DNA of 64,000 nucleotides from Microbacterium sp. 2FI (lineage in GTDB: Bacteria > Actinomycetota > Actinomycetes > Actinomycetales > Microbacteriaceae), in contig NZ_SCMR01000010.1 of the NCBI RefSeq assembly GCF_005502885.1, positions 1 through 64,000 of the forward strand. The letters are read 5' to 3'. Positions 1 to 8,211 of this stretch are shown here, piece by piece. The position numbers and the translations under genes were made by a program. Positions within the stretch are counted from its first letter, which is position 1. Every line of letters begins with the position of its first letter. The notes below the pieces were generated by a model. It worked only from the letters and a program-made list of their open reading frames with translations. It had not been told where the DNA came from and searched no databases.

Positions 1-58
1 GAGGAGAACGGGCAGGGGCAGGGGGGCGTGTCGGCTCGGGGAAGCCGGATACTGCAGG
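1..58. other. Short intergenic stretch at the window edge
   Basis: G-rich sequence downstream of the minus-strand phosphatase gene. I see no open frame, RNA gene or convincing hairpin in it. It may be the 3' flank of a gene lying outside the window. Confidence 0.4.
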
Positions 59-886
59 TCAGTCGGAGTGGAGAAGAGTCAGGAAGTCGTCGTGCAGAAC
101 GCGATTCGTCGCGAGCGAGGAGCGATCGGCGAGGGTGTCGACGCCGTCGAACGAGGTGAAGCGACCGCCCGCCTCGTGCACGATCGGCACGAGCGCCGCG
201 ATGTCGTACTCCTTCACGCCGAACTCGGCGACGAACTCGAGGCGGCCTTCGGCCAGCAGCATGTACGGCCAGGCGTCGCCGTAGCCGCGGTCGCGCCAGA
301 CCGTGCGGCTGAGCCGCAGCAGAGCGTCGGAGCGACCGACCGTGTCCCACTGCTCGACGCTCTGGAAGCTCACGCTCGCCTCGGCGAGCGTGTCGACCCG
401 AGACACCGCGATGCGCTTCGGATCTCCCGACACGGTGTTCGTCCACGCGCCGTGACCTGTCGCCGCCCACCAGCGCCGGCCGATCGCCGGCTGGCTCACG
501 ACGCCGACGCGGGGCACGCCGTCGATCGCGAGCGCGATGAGGGTGGTCCACATCGGGATGCCCTTGAGATAGTTCGCGGTGCCGTCGATCGGGTCGATGA
601 TCCACTGGCGGCTCGACTCGCCCGTGACGCCGTACTCCTCGCCGAACACGCTGTCATCCGGGCGTTCGGCCTCAAGCAGGGCGCGGATCGCCCGCTCGGT
701 GGCGAGGTCGGCCTCGGTGACGTGCGTGGCATCGGACTTCCTACGGATGTCGAGGTCAGGGGCGTCGAAGCGACCCATGGATGCCGCATCCGCCGCGTCT
801 GCGAGTCGGAGCGCCAGTTCGAGATCGGCGGTGAGATCCTCCTCGAACGGCGCATCGAACGACGGCTGCGAGGAGGGGGAGGTCAC
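59..886 (-). CDS. hisN: Inositol-monophosphatase family phosphatase, probably histidinol-phosphatase (HisN type)
   Basis: A 275-residue member of the Mg-dependent IMPase superfamily. Visible motifs are GEEYG (metal-binding Glu), WIIDPIDGTANY (the DPIDGT metal and phosphate loop) and a late AWPYMLLAEGRLEF followed by KEYDIAALVPIVHEAGG. The PMWTTLIAL stretch after the DPIDGT loop resembles actinobacterial HisN, which dephosphorylates histidinol phosphate in histidine synthesis. SuhB-like or generic sugar-phosphate specificity cannot be excluded. The frame stays open up to 985, but I chose the GTG at 886 because homology begins shortly after it. A TATCCT box lies 7 nt upstream, so the mRNA may be leaderless. 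No his genes are nearby. Confidence 0.72.
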   Translation of the reverse strand: MTSPSSQPSFDAPFEEDLTADLELALRLADAADAASMGRFDAPDLDIRRKSDATHVTEADLATERAIRALLEAERPDDSVFGEEYGVTGESSRQWIIDPIDGTANYLKGIPMWTTLIALAIDGVPRVGVVSQPAIGRRWWAATGHGAWTNTVSGDPKRIAVSRVDTLAEASVSFQSVEQWDTVGRSDALLRLSRTVWRDRGYGDAWPYMLLAEGRLEFVAEFGVKEYDIAALVPIVHEAGGRFTSFDGVDTLADRSSLATNRVLHDDFLTLLHSD

Positions 887-981
887 GATGACAAGGATAT
901 GCGGCCGATTCCTGCCTCGATTTCCGAGTGACGCAATCGTGATGCTAATGTTGACCCTCGGTTCGCCGTGTTGCGAACCAC

Positions 982-1057
982 GCACCTCTAGCTCAATCGG
1001 CAGAGCAACTGACTCTTAATCAGTGGGTTCTCGGTTCAAGTCCGAGGGGGTGCACCA
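982..1057 (+). tRNA. tRNA-Lys (anticodon CTT)
   Basis: Complete cloverleaf. The acceptor arm GCACCTC pairs with GGGGTGC, followed by ACCA. The anticodon stem ACTGA/TCAGT encloses loop CTCTTAA with anticodon CTT. The T arm contains GGTTCAAGTCC. CCA is encoded. A strong hairpin follows directly. Confidence 0.95.
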
Positions 1058-1060
1058 TCG

Positions 1061-1090
1061 AAAGAGCGGTCCCGGACGGGGCCGCTCTTT
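1061..1090 (+). terminator. Rho-independent terminator of tRNA-Lys
   Basis: The stem AAAGAGCGG(t) pairs with (g)CCGCTCTTT around a GC-rich loop, starting 3 nt after the tRNA CCA. The flanking A and T runs make it a typical intrinsic terminator. Confidence 0.85.
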
Positions 1091-1145
1091 CTGCGTCCAC
1101 CATGTCGCGAATCGATAACGACTCGCCGCGGCATCCGCTCTCCGC

Positions 1146-1201
1146 TTGACCTCGTCGTCGACGTCTGCCTACATTTGCGGGAACCTGAATCAGTTTTCAG
1201 G
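1146..1201 (+). promoter_or_regulatory. Promoter and palindromic operator candidate of the Liv-type operon
   Basis: TTGACC at 1146-1151 and TACATT at 1170-1175 are 18 bp apart and look like a housekeeping sigma promoter. Just downstream, CCTGAA (1184-1189) and TTCAGG (1196-1201) form a perfect 6-bp inverted repeat with a 6-bp spacer, near or over the predicted transcription start. A repressor bound there would block the operon. The TetR at 7528 and the IclR at 9941 are the obvious candidates. Confidence 0.6.
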
Positions 1202-1245
1202 TAACGTCTCTGACGCACCCCCTTCCAATGGTGAAAGGCACGCAC

Positions 1246-2445
1246 ATGCGGGTTTCGAAGAAGTTGCTCCTGGGCTCGATGGCCGTAACGGCCGCTCTCG
1301 CTCTGGCGGCCTGTGCGCCGTCGGTCACGCCCGATGACGGCGACGCCGAGGGCGAAGGCCTCGCCGAGGTGACGGTCGGGATCGTCACGAGCGAATCCGG
1401 TCCGCTCGCCGGCTACGGCACGCAGTACCTCGACGCGTTCAAGGCCGGACTCGACTATGCCACCGACGGCACCGGCGAGGTCGGCGGCACGGTCATCAAC
1501 GTGGAGTACCGCGACGACGCGGGCGACCCGGACAAGGCGGTGACCGCCGTCAAGGAGCTCATCGGCGCCGGCGTCAACATCATCGCCGGCACCGCGTCGT
1601 CGGGCGTCGCGCTCGCGGTCGCCGAGCAGGCGGCGCAGAATCAGGTCCTCTACATCTCGGGACCGGCTGCAGCGGATGCGATCACCGGCATCAACGAGTA
1701 CACGTTCCGCTCCGGCCGCCAGAGCGCGCAGGACGTCGCGACCGCCGGAACCTTCCTCGACGACATCGACGGCAAGACGATCGCCGTGTTCGCCCAGGAC
1801 AACGCGTTCGGCCAGGGCAACGCGGCAGCGGTCGAGGCGATCCTCGGCGCCCAGGGCGCCACGGTCACGCCGGTGCTCGTCGCCGAGGACGCGACCGAGT
1901 TCACCCCGTTCGCACAGCAGGTGCTCGCGGGTGAGCCCGATCTCGTGTTCGTCGCGTGGGCCGGTGCCACCTCGGGCGCCATGTGGCAGGCGATGAGCCA
2001 GCAGGGCGTGCTGGACGCGATCCCCGTGGTCACCGGCCTCGGTGACGCCGCGACCTTCGGCGCGTACGGCGAGGCGTCGGAGAAGATCGACTTCCTCAAC
2101 CACTACTTCTCCGGGGCCCCCGACAACGACGTGAACACCGCGATGGTCGAGGCGATCGAGGCCGGCGGCGGCACCGCCGACCTGTTCAGCCCCGACGGCT
2201 TCAACGCGGCGATCATGATCGTCCACGCCATCGAGCAGGGTCAGGGTGATGTCGACGCGATGGTGGACGCTCTGGAGGGCTTCGAGTTCGAGGGACCCAA
2301 GGGCGCCATGACGGTGCGCGAGGGCGACCACGCGCTCATCCAGGAGATGTACCAGGTCAAGCTCGTCGCCGACGGCGGCAGCTTCGTGCCCGAGCTCGTC
2401 GACACGGTCGCGGCCGACGCCGTCGCCCCGGCCGAGGCCCAGTAG
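1246..2445 (+). CDS. ABC transporter substrate-binding lipoprotein, Liv/amide family
   Basis: A 399-residue periplasmic-binding protein of the LivK/leucine-binding type. The N terminus MRVSKKLLLGSM leads into a hydrophobic segment and the lipobox LALAAC, with the lipidated Cys at about residue 23. The body has the expected pattern, including GIVTSESGPLAGYG, an EYRDDAGDP segment and VAWAGATSGAMWQAM. I prefer the ATG at 1246 over the in-frame one at 1228 because GAAAGG lies 7 nt upstream and the signal peptide then starts cleanly. It is first in an operon with two ATPases, two permeases and an acyl-CoA ligase. The ligand may therefore be a carboxylic or hydroxy acid and not an amino acid; that is inference from context. 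Confidence 0.88.
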   Translation: MRVSKKLLLGSMAVTAALALAACAPSVTPDDGDAEGEGLAEVTVGIVTSESGPLAGYGTQYLDAFKAGLDYATDGTGEVGGTVINVEYRDDAGDPDKAVTAVKELIGAGVNIIAGTASSGVALAVAEQAAQNQVLYISGPAAADAITGINEYTFRSGRQSAQDVATAGTFLDDIDGKTIAVFAQDNAFGQGNAAAVEAILGAQGATVTPVLVAEDATEFTPFAQQVLAGEPDLVFVAWAGATSGAMWQAMSQQGVLDAIPVVTGLGDAATFGAYGEASEKIDFLNHYFSGAPDNDVNTAMVEAIEAGGGTADLFSPDGFNAAIMIVHAIEQGQGDVDAMVDALEGFEFEGPKGAMTVREGDHALIQEMYQVKLVADGGSFVPELVDTVAADAVAPAEAQ

Positions 2446-2465
2446 GACCGGCGGCCGAGCGACAC

Positions 2466-3272
2466 ATGAGCACTCCCGTCCCGTCCGTGCCCGACACGGC
2501 GCCCGCCGCCGCTCGGCGCGGGTCCGCTCTCACGGTCGAAGGCCTCGGCCTTCAGATCGGCGGAGCGACCATCCTGAAAGACGTCGCACTCGATATCGCC
2601 GCGGGCTCGCTCGTGGGGGTCATCGGACCCAACGGCGCCGGCAAGACCACGCTCTTCAACGTGATCTCCGGCCTCGTGAAACCCACGGCAGGATCCGTCC
2701 AGCTCGACGGCCGCGACATCACGACGGCGTCCGTGTCCTCTAGGGCACGGGCGGGACTGGGGCGCACCTTCCAGACATCGAGCCTGTTCCCCCGGCTCAC
2801 GGTGCTCGAGAACGTGCGGCTCGCGGCTCAGGTCGCGCTCGGCGGTTCGGCATCACTCGTGCGGTTCCCGCGGAGATCGGATGCCGCGACCGAGCTCGCC
2901 CTGGCGCACATCGAGGCTGTCGGGCTCTCGCACCTGCGCGAGAGCGCCGCCGGCGACATCTCGCACGGCGACAAGCGAAAGCTCGAGATCGCGGTGCTGC
3001 TGGCCACCGACACCAGCATCGTGCTGCTGGATGAGCCGATGGCCGGCGTCGGGTCGGGGGACGTCCCCGGCCTCGTCGAGAACATCCGGGCGCTCCACCG
3101 CGAGAAGGGCTGCACCGTGCTCATGGTCGAGCACCACATCGACGTGTTGATGGGCCTCGTCGACCGCGTCGCGGTCATGTACTTCGGCAGCATCATCGCC
3201 TACGACACACCCGAGCGCATCATGGCCGACCCGCTGGTGCAGAGCGCGTATCTCGGAAATGCCGCGGCATGA
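2466..3272 (+). CDS. livG: Branched-chain-type ABC transporter ATPase (LivG-like)
   Basis: A 268-residue ATPase of the HAAT (hydrophobic amino acid uptake) class. The Walker A is GPNGAGKTTL, Walker B is IVLLDEPMAG and the switch is EHHID. The signature motif reads ISHGDKRKLEIA, a usual LivG variant in which the second Gly of LSGGQ is Asp. About 25 N-terminal residues precede the ATPase fold. It starts 20 bp after the binding protein, and its stop overlaps the next start by 4 bp (ATGA), so translation is probably coupled. Confidence 0.88.
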   Translation: MSTPVPSVPDTAPAAARRGSALTVEGLGLQIGGATILKDVALDIAAGSLVGVIGPNGAGKTTLFNVISGLVKPTAGSVQLDGRDITTASVSSRARAGLGRTFQTSSLFPRLTVLENVRLAAQVALGGSASLVRFPRRSDAATELALAHIEAVGLSHLRESAAGDISHGDKRKLEIAVLLATDTSIVLLDEPMAGVGSGDVPGLVENIRALHREKGCTVLMVEHHIDVLMGLVDRVAVMYFGSIIAYDTPERIMADPLVQSAYLGNAAA

Positions 3273-3982
3273 GCGCCGAACCCATCCTCACCGTCTCGAA
3301 CCTGCGCTGCACGATCGCGGGTCAGCAGGTCGTCGAAGACGTCACCTTCGAGGTGCCGGCGACCGGCATCACGGCCGTCCTCGGTCGCAACGGCGTCGGC
3401 AAGACGTCGACCCTGCGCGGCATCCTCGGGCTCATCCACCGTCGTGGCGAGGTGCGACTCGCGGGGGAGCGCATCGACGGGCTGCCCACGCACCGCATCG
3501 TGCGCCGAGGCGTCGGCTACGTGCCCGAAGACCGAGAGATCTTCTCGAAGCTCACGGTCGCCGAGAACCTGGCCCTGGCTGAGCGGCAGCGAAACCCGCG
3601 CCGCGAGTTCGTCGCCGAGCTCTTCCCCGATCTCGTCGCACGCCGCGACCAGCAGGCCGGCACCCTGTCGGGCGGACAGCAACAGATGGTCTCGGTCGCG
3701 CGGGCGCTGCTCAACGACAACCGGCTGATCCTCGTCGACGAGCCGACGAAGGGCCTGGCGCCGAAGATCGTCACCGAGGTCGCCGCTGCGCTGGCCGAAG
3801 CCTCGAAGGTCGTCCCGATCCTGCTCGTCGAGCAGAATCTCGAGGTCGTGCGTCAGCTCGCCGACGACGCGATCGTGATCGGAGGCGGACGGGTCGTCCA
3901 CATAGCAAAGGCACTCGAGATCCTCGACGACGACGAGCTCACGCGGCGCCTGCTCGGAGTGCACGCGGAGGCCCACGCGTGA
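3269..3982 (+). CDS. livF: Branched-chain-type ABC transporter ATPase (LivF-like)
   Basis: A 237-residue second ATPase of the importer. Walker A is GRNGVGKTSTL, the signature is LSGGQQQMVSVARAL, Walker B is LILVDEPTKGL, and the switch region contains EQNLE. The length is normal for LivF. It overlaps livG and livH by 4 bp on each side, consistent with equimolar production of the two ATPases, which should form a heterodimer beneath the LivH/LivM pore. Confidence 0.88.
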   Translation: MSAEPILTVSNLRCTIAGQQVVEDVTFEVPATGITAVLGRNGVGKTSTLRGILGLIHRRGEVRLAGERIDGLPTHRIVRRGVGYVPEDREIFSKLTVAENLALAERQRNPRREFVAELFPDLVARRDQQAGTLSGGQQQMVSVARALLNDNRLILVDEPTKGLAPKIVTEVAAALAEASKVVPILLVEQNLEVVRQLADDAIVIGGGRVVHIAKALEILDDDELTRRLLGVHAEAHA

Positions 3983-4854
3983 GCACCCTCGTCCTCACCC
4001 TCATCACCGGCGTCGGCCTCGGCGCCCTCTACTTCCTCGTCGCGAGCGGCCTCAGCCTCATCTACGGGCTTATGCACGTGCTCAACTTCGCACACGGGGC
4101 GTTCCTCACGCTCAGCGCCTTCGTGGGCTGGATGGTCGCGCAGGCGCTCGGCACCGACTCGTGGGGATCGTTCCTGCTCTCGGTGCTCGTCGGCGCGGGT
4201 GTCGGGGCCGCGTTCGCGACGCTCACCGAGCTCGTCCTCATCCGGCCGCTGTACGAGCGGCACATCGAGCAGGTGCTCGTCACCGTCGGTCTCTCGTTCG
4301 CCGCAGTCGCTCTCTTCGAGGGCATCTGGGGCACCGATCCGATCCACATCTCGGGGCCGCCGTGGCTCAAGGAGACCACCCTCGTGCTCGGAGCCCGCAT
4401 TCCGAACACGTACTGGGTGCTCATGATCGCCGCGATCCTCGTGCTCACTGCTCTCGTGCTGTTCCTGCAGAAGACCCGCTACGGCATGATCATCCGCGCC
4501 GGCGTCGAGAACCGCTCGATGGTGACGGCGCTCGGGATCGACGTGCGCCGGTCGTTCACCCTCGTGTTCGCGATCGGCGGCGCGGCGGCGGGCATCGGCG
4601 GCGTGCTGGCGATGCACTACTCGACCTTCGTCTCAGCCCACCTCGGCGCGACCCTGCTGATCTTCGCGTTCATCGTCACCGTCGTCGGCGGACTCGGTTC
4701 GCTCACCGGCGCCGCGGTCGCCTCGGTGCTCGTCGCGGTGCTGCAGCAGTTCGCCAACTTCTACCTCGGTGGCACCGGCGACTTCATCGTCGTCATCCTG
4801 CTGGCGCTCGTGCTGCTGCTGCGGCCCGCCGGACTTCTCGGGAGGAAGGCATGA
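3979..4854 (+). CDS. livH: Branched-chain-type ABC permease (LivH-like)
   Basis: A 291-residue inner-membrane permease with about eight hydrophobic helices. It starts at a GTG overlapping the livF stop. The LivH landmarks YGLMHVLNFAHGAFL near the N terminus and VVGGLGSLTGAAVAS near the C terminus are present. It pairs with the LivM-like permease, whose start overlaps its stop (ATGA at 4851-4854). Confidence 0.87.
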   Translation: MSTLVLTLITGVGLGALYFLVASGLSLIYGLMHVLNFAHGAFLTLSAFVGWMVAQALGTDSWGSFLLSVLVGAGVGAAFATLTELVLIRPLYERHIEQVLVTVGLSFAAVALFEGIWGTDPIHISGPPWLKETTLVLGARIPNTYWVLMIAAILVLTALVLFLQKTRYGMIIRAGVENRSMVTALGIDVRRSFTLVFAIGGAAAGIGGVLAMHYSTFVSAHLGATLLIFAFIVTVVGGLGSLTGAAVASVLVAVLQQFANFYLGGTGDFIVVILLALVLLLRPAGLLGRKA

Positions 4855-5954
4855 TCCGTCGCTTCATTCCGGCGATCGTCGGCGCCGTTCTCGTGGTGTT
4901 CATGGCGGTGCTGCCGCTCCTGAACATCTCGATTCCCGGCATCCTTCCCACCCCCACCTACATGCCGGGGACGCTCGCGCTGCTGTCGCTGTGCATGGTC
5001 TTCGCCGCCCTTGCGTTGTCGTACAACCTGCTGCTGGGTTCGGGCGGGATGCTGTCGTTCGGCCATGCCCTGTACTTCGGAGCCGGCGCCTACGGACTCG
5101 GCATCGCGCTCGAGCACTTCGGCGTGCCGCTGTGGCCGGGAGTCTTCATCGCGCTCGTCGGCGGGATGCTGATCGCCCTCGTCACCGGAGCCGTGTCGAT
5201 GCGCGTCTCAGGCATACCGTTCGCGATGGTGACGCTCGCGTTCGCCCAGGCGGGATCGGTGCTCGTGCGCCGCAACTCCGCAGTCACCGGCGGCGAGGAG
5301 GGGCTGAGCCTCAACACGGAACAGGTGCCCGAGTTCCTCCTGGGCGTCGTCAACACCCGCAATCTGTACTGGCTCACCCTCGCGGTGCTGGTGGTCGTGT
5401 ACCTCGTGACCCTCTGGGTCGACACGTCGCGTCTCGGCCACCTGGCGCGGGCGACGCGCGAAAACGAGCAGCGTGTGCGGGTGCTGGGGCTGAGCCCGTA
5501 CCGCGTGAAGCTGATCGTGTTCGTGATCGCGGCGGTGCTCGCGAGCCTCGCCGGAGTCGCCTACATGCTGCTGCAGTCGGGCACTGTTCCTCGGGCGGTT
5601 TCGGCCGATCTCACGATCACGATCCTCGTGATGGTGGTTCTCGGTGGCGTCGGGTTCCGCTGGGGTGCGATTGTTGGCGGTGTGCTCTACACGCTGCTCG
5701 ACCAGCGGCTCACCGTCCTCGCCGGATCAGAGGTCATCGCGGGCCTTCCCGACGTCTTGCGCGTACCGCTTTCGGAGCCGCTGTTCCTCCTGGGAGTGCT
5801 GTTCATCCTCGTGGTGATGTTCCTGCCCGGCGGTATCGCCGGCACGATCGACGCCACGGTTCGCCGTCGTCGCGGCGGGCGGGCGCGCGGTGCGCTGCAG
5901 ACGCTCGAAGACGCCTCCGGCACCGCCGACGCTCCGATGGAGGTGCGCACATGA
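4851..5954 (+). CDS. livM: Branched-chain-type ABC permease (LivM-like)
   Basis: A 367-residue permease of the LivM family, starting MIRRFIPAIVG. A much longer open frame extends upstream, but the true start is the ATG overlapping livH. Typical motifs are LLLGSGGMLSFGHALYFGAGAY, broken here only by reading (residues about 60-80), RVSGIPFAMVTLAFAQ, and a late VVLGGVGFRWGAIVGG. The C terminus continues into a charged cytoplasmic tail of about 40 residues. The next gene starts within its stop codon, so the ligase is part of the same operon. Confidence 0.87.
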   Translation: MIRRFIPAIVGAVLVVFMAVLPLLNISIPGILPTPTYMPGTLALLSLCMVFAALALSYNLLLGSGGMLSFGHALYFGAGAYGLGIALEHFGVPLWPGVFIALVGGMLIALVTGAVSMRVSGIPFAMVTLAFAQAGSVLVRRNSAVTGGEEGLSLNTEQVPEFLLGVVNTRNLYWLTLAVLVVVYLVTLWVDTSRLGHLARATRENEQRVRVLGLSPYRVKLIVFVIAAVLASLAGVAYMLLQSGTVPRAVSADLTITILVMVVLGGVGFRWGAIVGGVLYTLLDQRLTVLAGSEVIAGLPDVLRVPLSEPLFLLGVLFILVVMFLPGGIAGTIDATVRRRRGGRARGALQTLEDASGTADAPMEVRT

Positions 5955-7531
5955 CCTGGGAGTCGGGGCTCGAAGACGGCGCGCACACGATCGGCCGCTG
6001 GATCACCGACCGTGCCGCGCACTCGCCTCGCCGCATCGCCATCGACGACCGGGGCGTCACCACCGACTACGCGACGCTCGCTGTGCGGGCGACCGACCTC
6101 GCCGAGGGGCTGCGACAGGCAGGCTACGGACCGGGCGACCGCGTCGCGACCGTGTCGGGAAACTCGACCGACCACGTCGTCGTGTTCTTCGCGTGCGCCC
6201 TCGCCGGCGTCGCGATGGTGCCGCTGTCGTGGCGCCTCACCCCGCGCGAGCTCGTCGAGGTGCTGGATCGTGCGGATCCCGTGCTGGTGCTGGTCGAGGA
6301 CGAGCACTCCTCGCTCGCCGACGAGGCGCTGCGGCGGCTCGTCGACGCGCGCGCGGGTGCGGACGCGAGGGAACTGCCTGCGGTCGCCGCTCTCGGGACG
6401 ACGGGGGTCGAAGCATCCGTCCCCCCGTCCCGCCATCCGCGCCCCACACGCCACGTGCACGACGACGACGCGCTGCTGGTCGTCTTCACGTCGGGCAGCG
6501 AAGCCGCGCCGAAGGGTGTCGTGCTCACCCACGCGAACTGCTTCTGGAACAACCTCGCGCTCGCCCAGGCGATGCCGCTGAACGCCGACGACGTCGTACT
6601 GGCGATGCTGCCGCAGTTCCATGTCGCCGCCTGGAACTGCCAGCCCCTCCTCGCGTGGTGGGTGGGCGCGACCGTGGTTCTTGAGCGCTCGTTCCAGCCG
6701 GCCCGCGTCCTGCAGCTGATCGCGGAGCGCCGTGTCACCGCGATGATGGGCGTGCCGACGCAGTACGCGATGCTCACGTCGGATCGCGAATGGCAGGCGA
6801 CGGATGCCGGGGCCCTGCGCCTCGCACTCGTCGGCGGGGCGACGATGCCCCCGTGGCTGCAGGACGAGTGGACGCGGCGAGGCATCCCTCTCACACAGGG
6901 CTACGGGCTCACCGAGGCTGCGCCCAACGTGCTGCACCTGCCCGCCGCCGAGGCGGCGCGCGCGCCCGGCGCCGTCGGGCGTCCGTACCCGCACGTCGGC
7001 GTGCTCGTCGTCGACCCCGAGACGCTCCTGCCGCTCGAGGGCGATGCGACGGGGGAGCTGTGGGTTCGCGGGCCCAGCGTCTTCGCGGGCTATCTCGGCG
7101 ACGACGGAGCCACCGCTCGTGCCCGAAGCGGCGAGTGGCTGCGCACCGGCGACCTCGTGCACCGCGATGCCGACGGCGTCTTCCGCATCGTCGACCGTCT
7201 GAAGGACATCTTCATCTCAGGTGGCGAGAACGTCGCCCCTGCCGAGGTCGAGCTCGCCCTGTCGCTCCACCCGCTCATCGAGGCAGCCGCCGTCGTGGGC
7301 GTGCCCGACGCCGTCTGGGGCGAGCGAGGAGTGGCCTTCGTGGTTCCGGTGGCGGGCGCTGTGCTCTCGGCCGACGAGGTGCGCGCCCACGCGCGCAGGA
7401 ATCTCGCGGTTTTCAAGGTGCCGGTTCATGTGGAGTTCGTCGACGCACTGCCGCGTTCGACGATCGAGAAGCTGGCACGATCGCGATTGCGCGATCGCGC
7501 TCGGCAACTGATGGAGGGAGTGCGGAGATGA
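5951..7531 (+). CDS. AMP-forming acyl-CoA synthetase
   Basis: A 526-residue ANL-superfamily ligase that would activate a carboxylic acid to its CoA thioester. The P-loop-like motif VVFTSGSEAAPKGV lies at about residues 177-190, the aromatic/adenylate motif is GYGLTEAAPN, and the hinge region has TGDLVHRDADGVF followed by RLKDIFISGGENV. The usual C-terminal GK motif reads STIEKLARSRLRD: the catalytic Lys is there, but the preceding Gly is Glu. Its place directly after the importer permeases suggests that it traps the imported acid as a CoA ester. The substrate cannot be told from sequence; short-chain, hydroxy or aromatic acids all fit. Confidence 0.85.
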   Translation: MTWESGLEDGAHTIGRWITDRAAHSPRRIAIDDRGVTTDYATLAVRATDLAEGLRQAGYGPGDRVATVSGNSTDHVVVFFACALAGVAMVPLSWRLTPRELVEVLDRADPVLVLVEDEHSSLADEALRRLVDARAGADARELPAVAALGTTGVEASVPPSRHPRPTRHVHDDDALLVVFTSGSEAAPKGVVLTHANCFWNNLALAQAMPLNADDVVLAMLPQFHVAAWNCQPLLAWWVGATVVLERSFQPARVLQLIAERRVTAMMGVPTQYAMLTSDREWQATDAGALRLALVGGATMPPWLQDEWTRRGIPLTQGYGLTEAAPNVLHLPAAEAARAPGAVGRPYPHVGVLVVDPETLLPLEGDATGELWVRGPSVFAGYLGDDGATARARSGEWLRTGDLVHRDADGVFRIVDRLKDIFISGGENVAPAEVELALSLHPLIEAAAVVGVPDAVWGERGVAFVVPVAGAVLSADEVRAHARRNLAVFKVPVHVEFVDALPRSTIEKLARSRLRDRARQLMEGVRR

Positions 7532-8211
7532 CTGTTCCCGAAGAGCTCATCGACGACGACGTCGAGCTTGTGTCGTCAGCGACCGGTCGGCCGCTCACGA
7601 AGCGCGGCGAGGCCACGCGGCGACGCCTGCTCGAGGCGGCCGAGGCCGTCTTCGCCGAGCAGGGATACCACGAGGCGTCGATCGTGAAGATCACCGAGCG
7701 TGCCGGCATCGGCCTCGGCACGTTCTACCTCTACTTCGACAGCAAGCAGTCGATCTTCGAGGCGCTCGTGATCGATCTGAACCGGCGCGTCCGCCACTCG
7801 ATGACCGAGGCCATGGCGGGGGCGGCGACCCGGCTCGAGGCCGAGCGCGCCGGGTTCGCGGGGTTCTTCCGCTTCACGGCCGAACACCCGGCGCTGTACC
7901 GCGTCGTGCGCGAGGCCGAGTTCGTCTCACCCGAGGTGCTGCGACTGCACTACACGCGCATCGTGGACGGCTACGAAGCGGGGCTGCGCGCCGCGCAGGA
8001 GGCGGGCGACATCGACAGGGCGCTCGATCCCGCAACCACGGCGTGGGCGCTCATGGGCATGGGTGAGCTCATCGGCATGCGGTTCCTGCTGTGGGAGCGT
8101 GACGCCGACGGGCGGCCGCCCGCTCAACTGGACCCCGTCGTCTTCGACGGCATGTCGCGATTGATCGACAACGCGCTCGCCCCGCGCCCGGCGGAAGGCG
8201 GCATCCGATGA
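7528..8211 (+). CDS. TetR-family transcriptional regulator
   Basis: A 227-residue regulator. After about 20 acidic residues comes a classical TetR helix-turn-helix, RLLEAAEAVFAEQGYHEAS then ITERAGIGLGTFYLYFDSK. The C-terminal domain carries the ligand and dimer surface. It overlaps the ligase by 4 bp and the SDR gene by 4 bp. A repressor embedded in the catabolic operon often controls it through an acyl-CoA intermediate, and the palindrome at 1184-1201 is a candidate site. Confidence 0.85.
   Translation: MTVPEELIDDDVELVSSATGRPLTKRGEATRRRLLEAAEAVFAEQGYHEASIVKITERAGIGLGTFYLYFDSKQSIFEALVIDLNRRVRHSMTEAMAGAATRLEAERAGFAGFFRFTAEHPALYRVVREAEFVSPEVLRLHYTRIVDGYEAGLRAAQEAGDIDRALDPATTAWALMGMGELIGMRFLLWERDADGRPPAQLDPVVFDGMSRLIDNALAPRPAEGGIR

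Noticed and set aside
1036..2331. 431-codon minus-strand frame opposite the substrate-binding lipoprotein
   Set aside because: A shadow of GC-skewed codons: Arg/Asp/Val-rich, no domain, and no promoter or ribosome site. The plus-strand gene is certain.
4161..7531. Very long overlapping frames in the importer region that extend well upstream of livM and the acyl-CoA ligase
   Set aside because: The upstream parts are Arg/Ala-rich, match no fold and overlap real genes in another frame. ATGA overlaps give clear true starts at 4851 and 5951.
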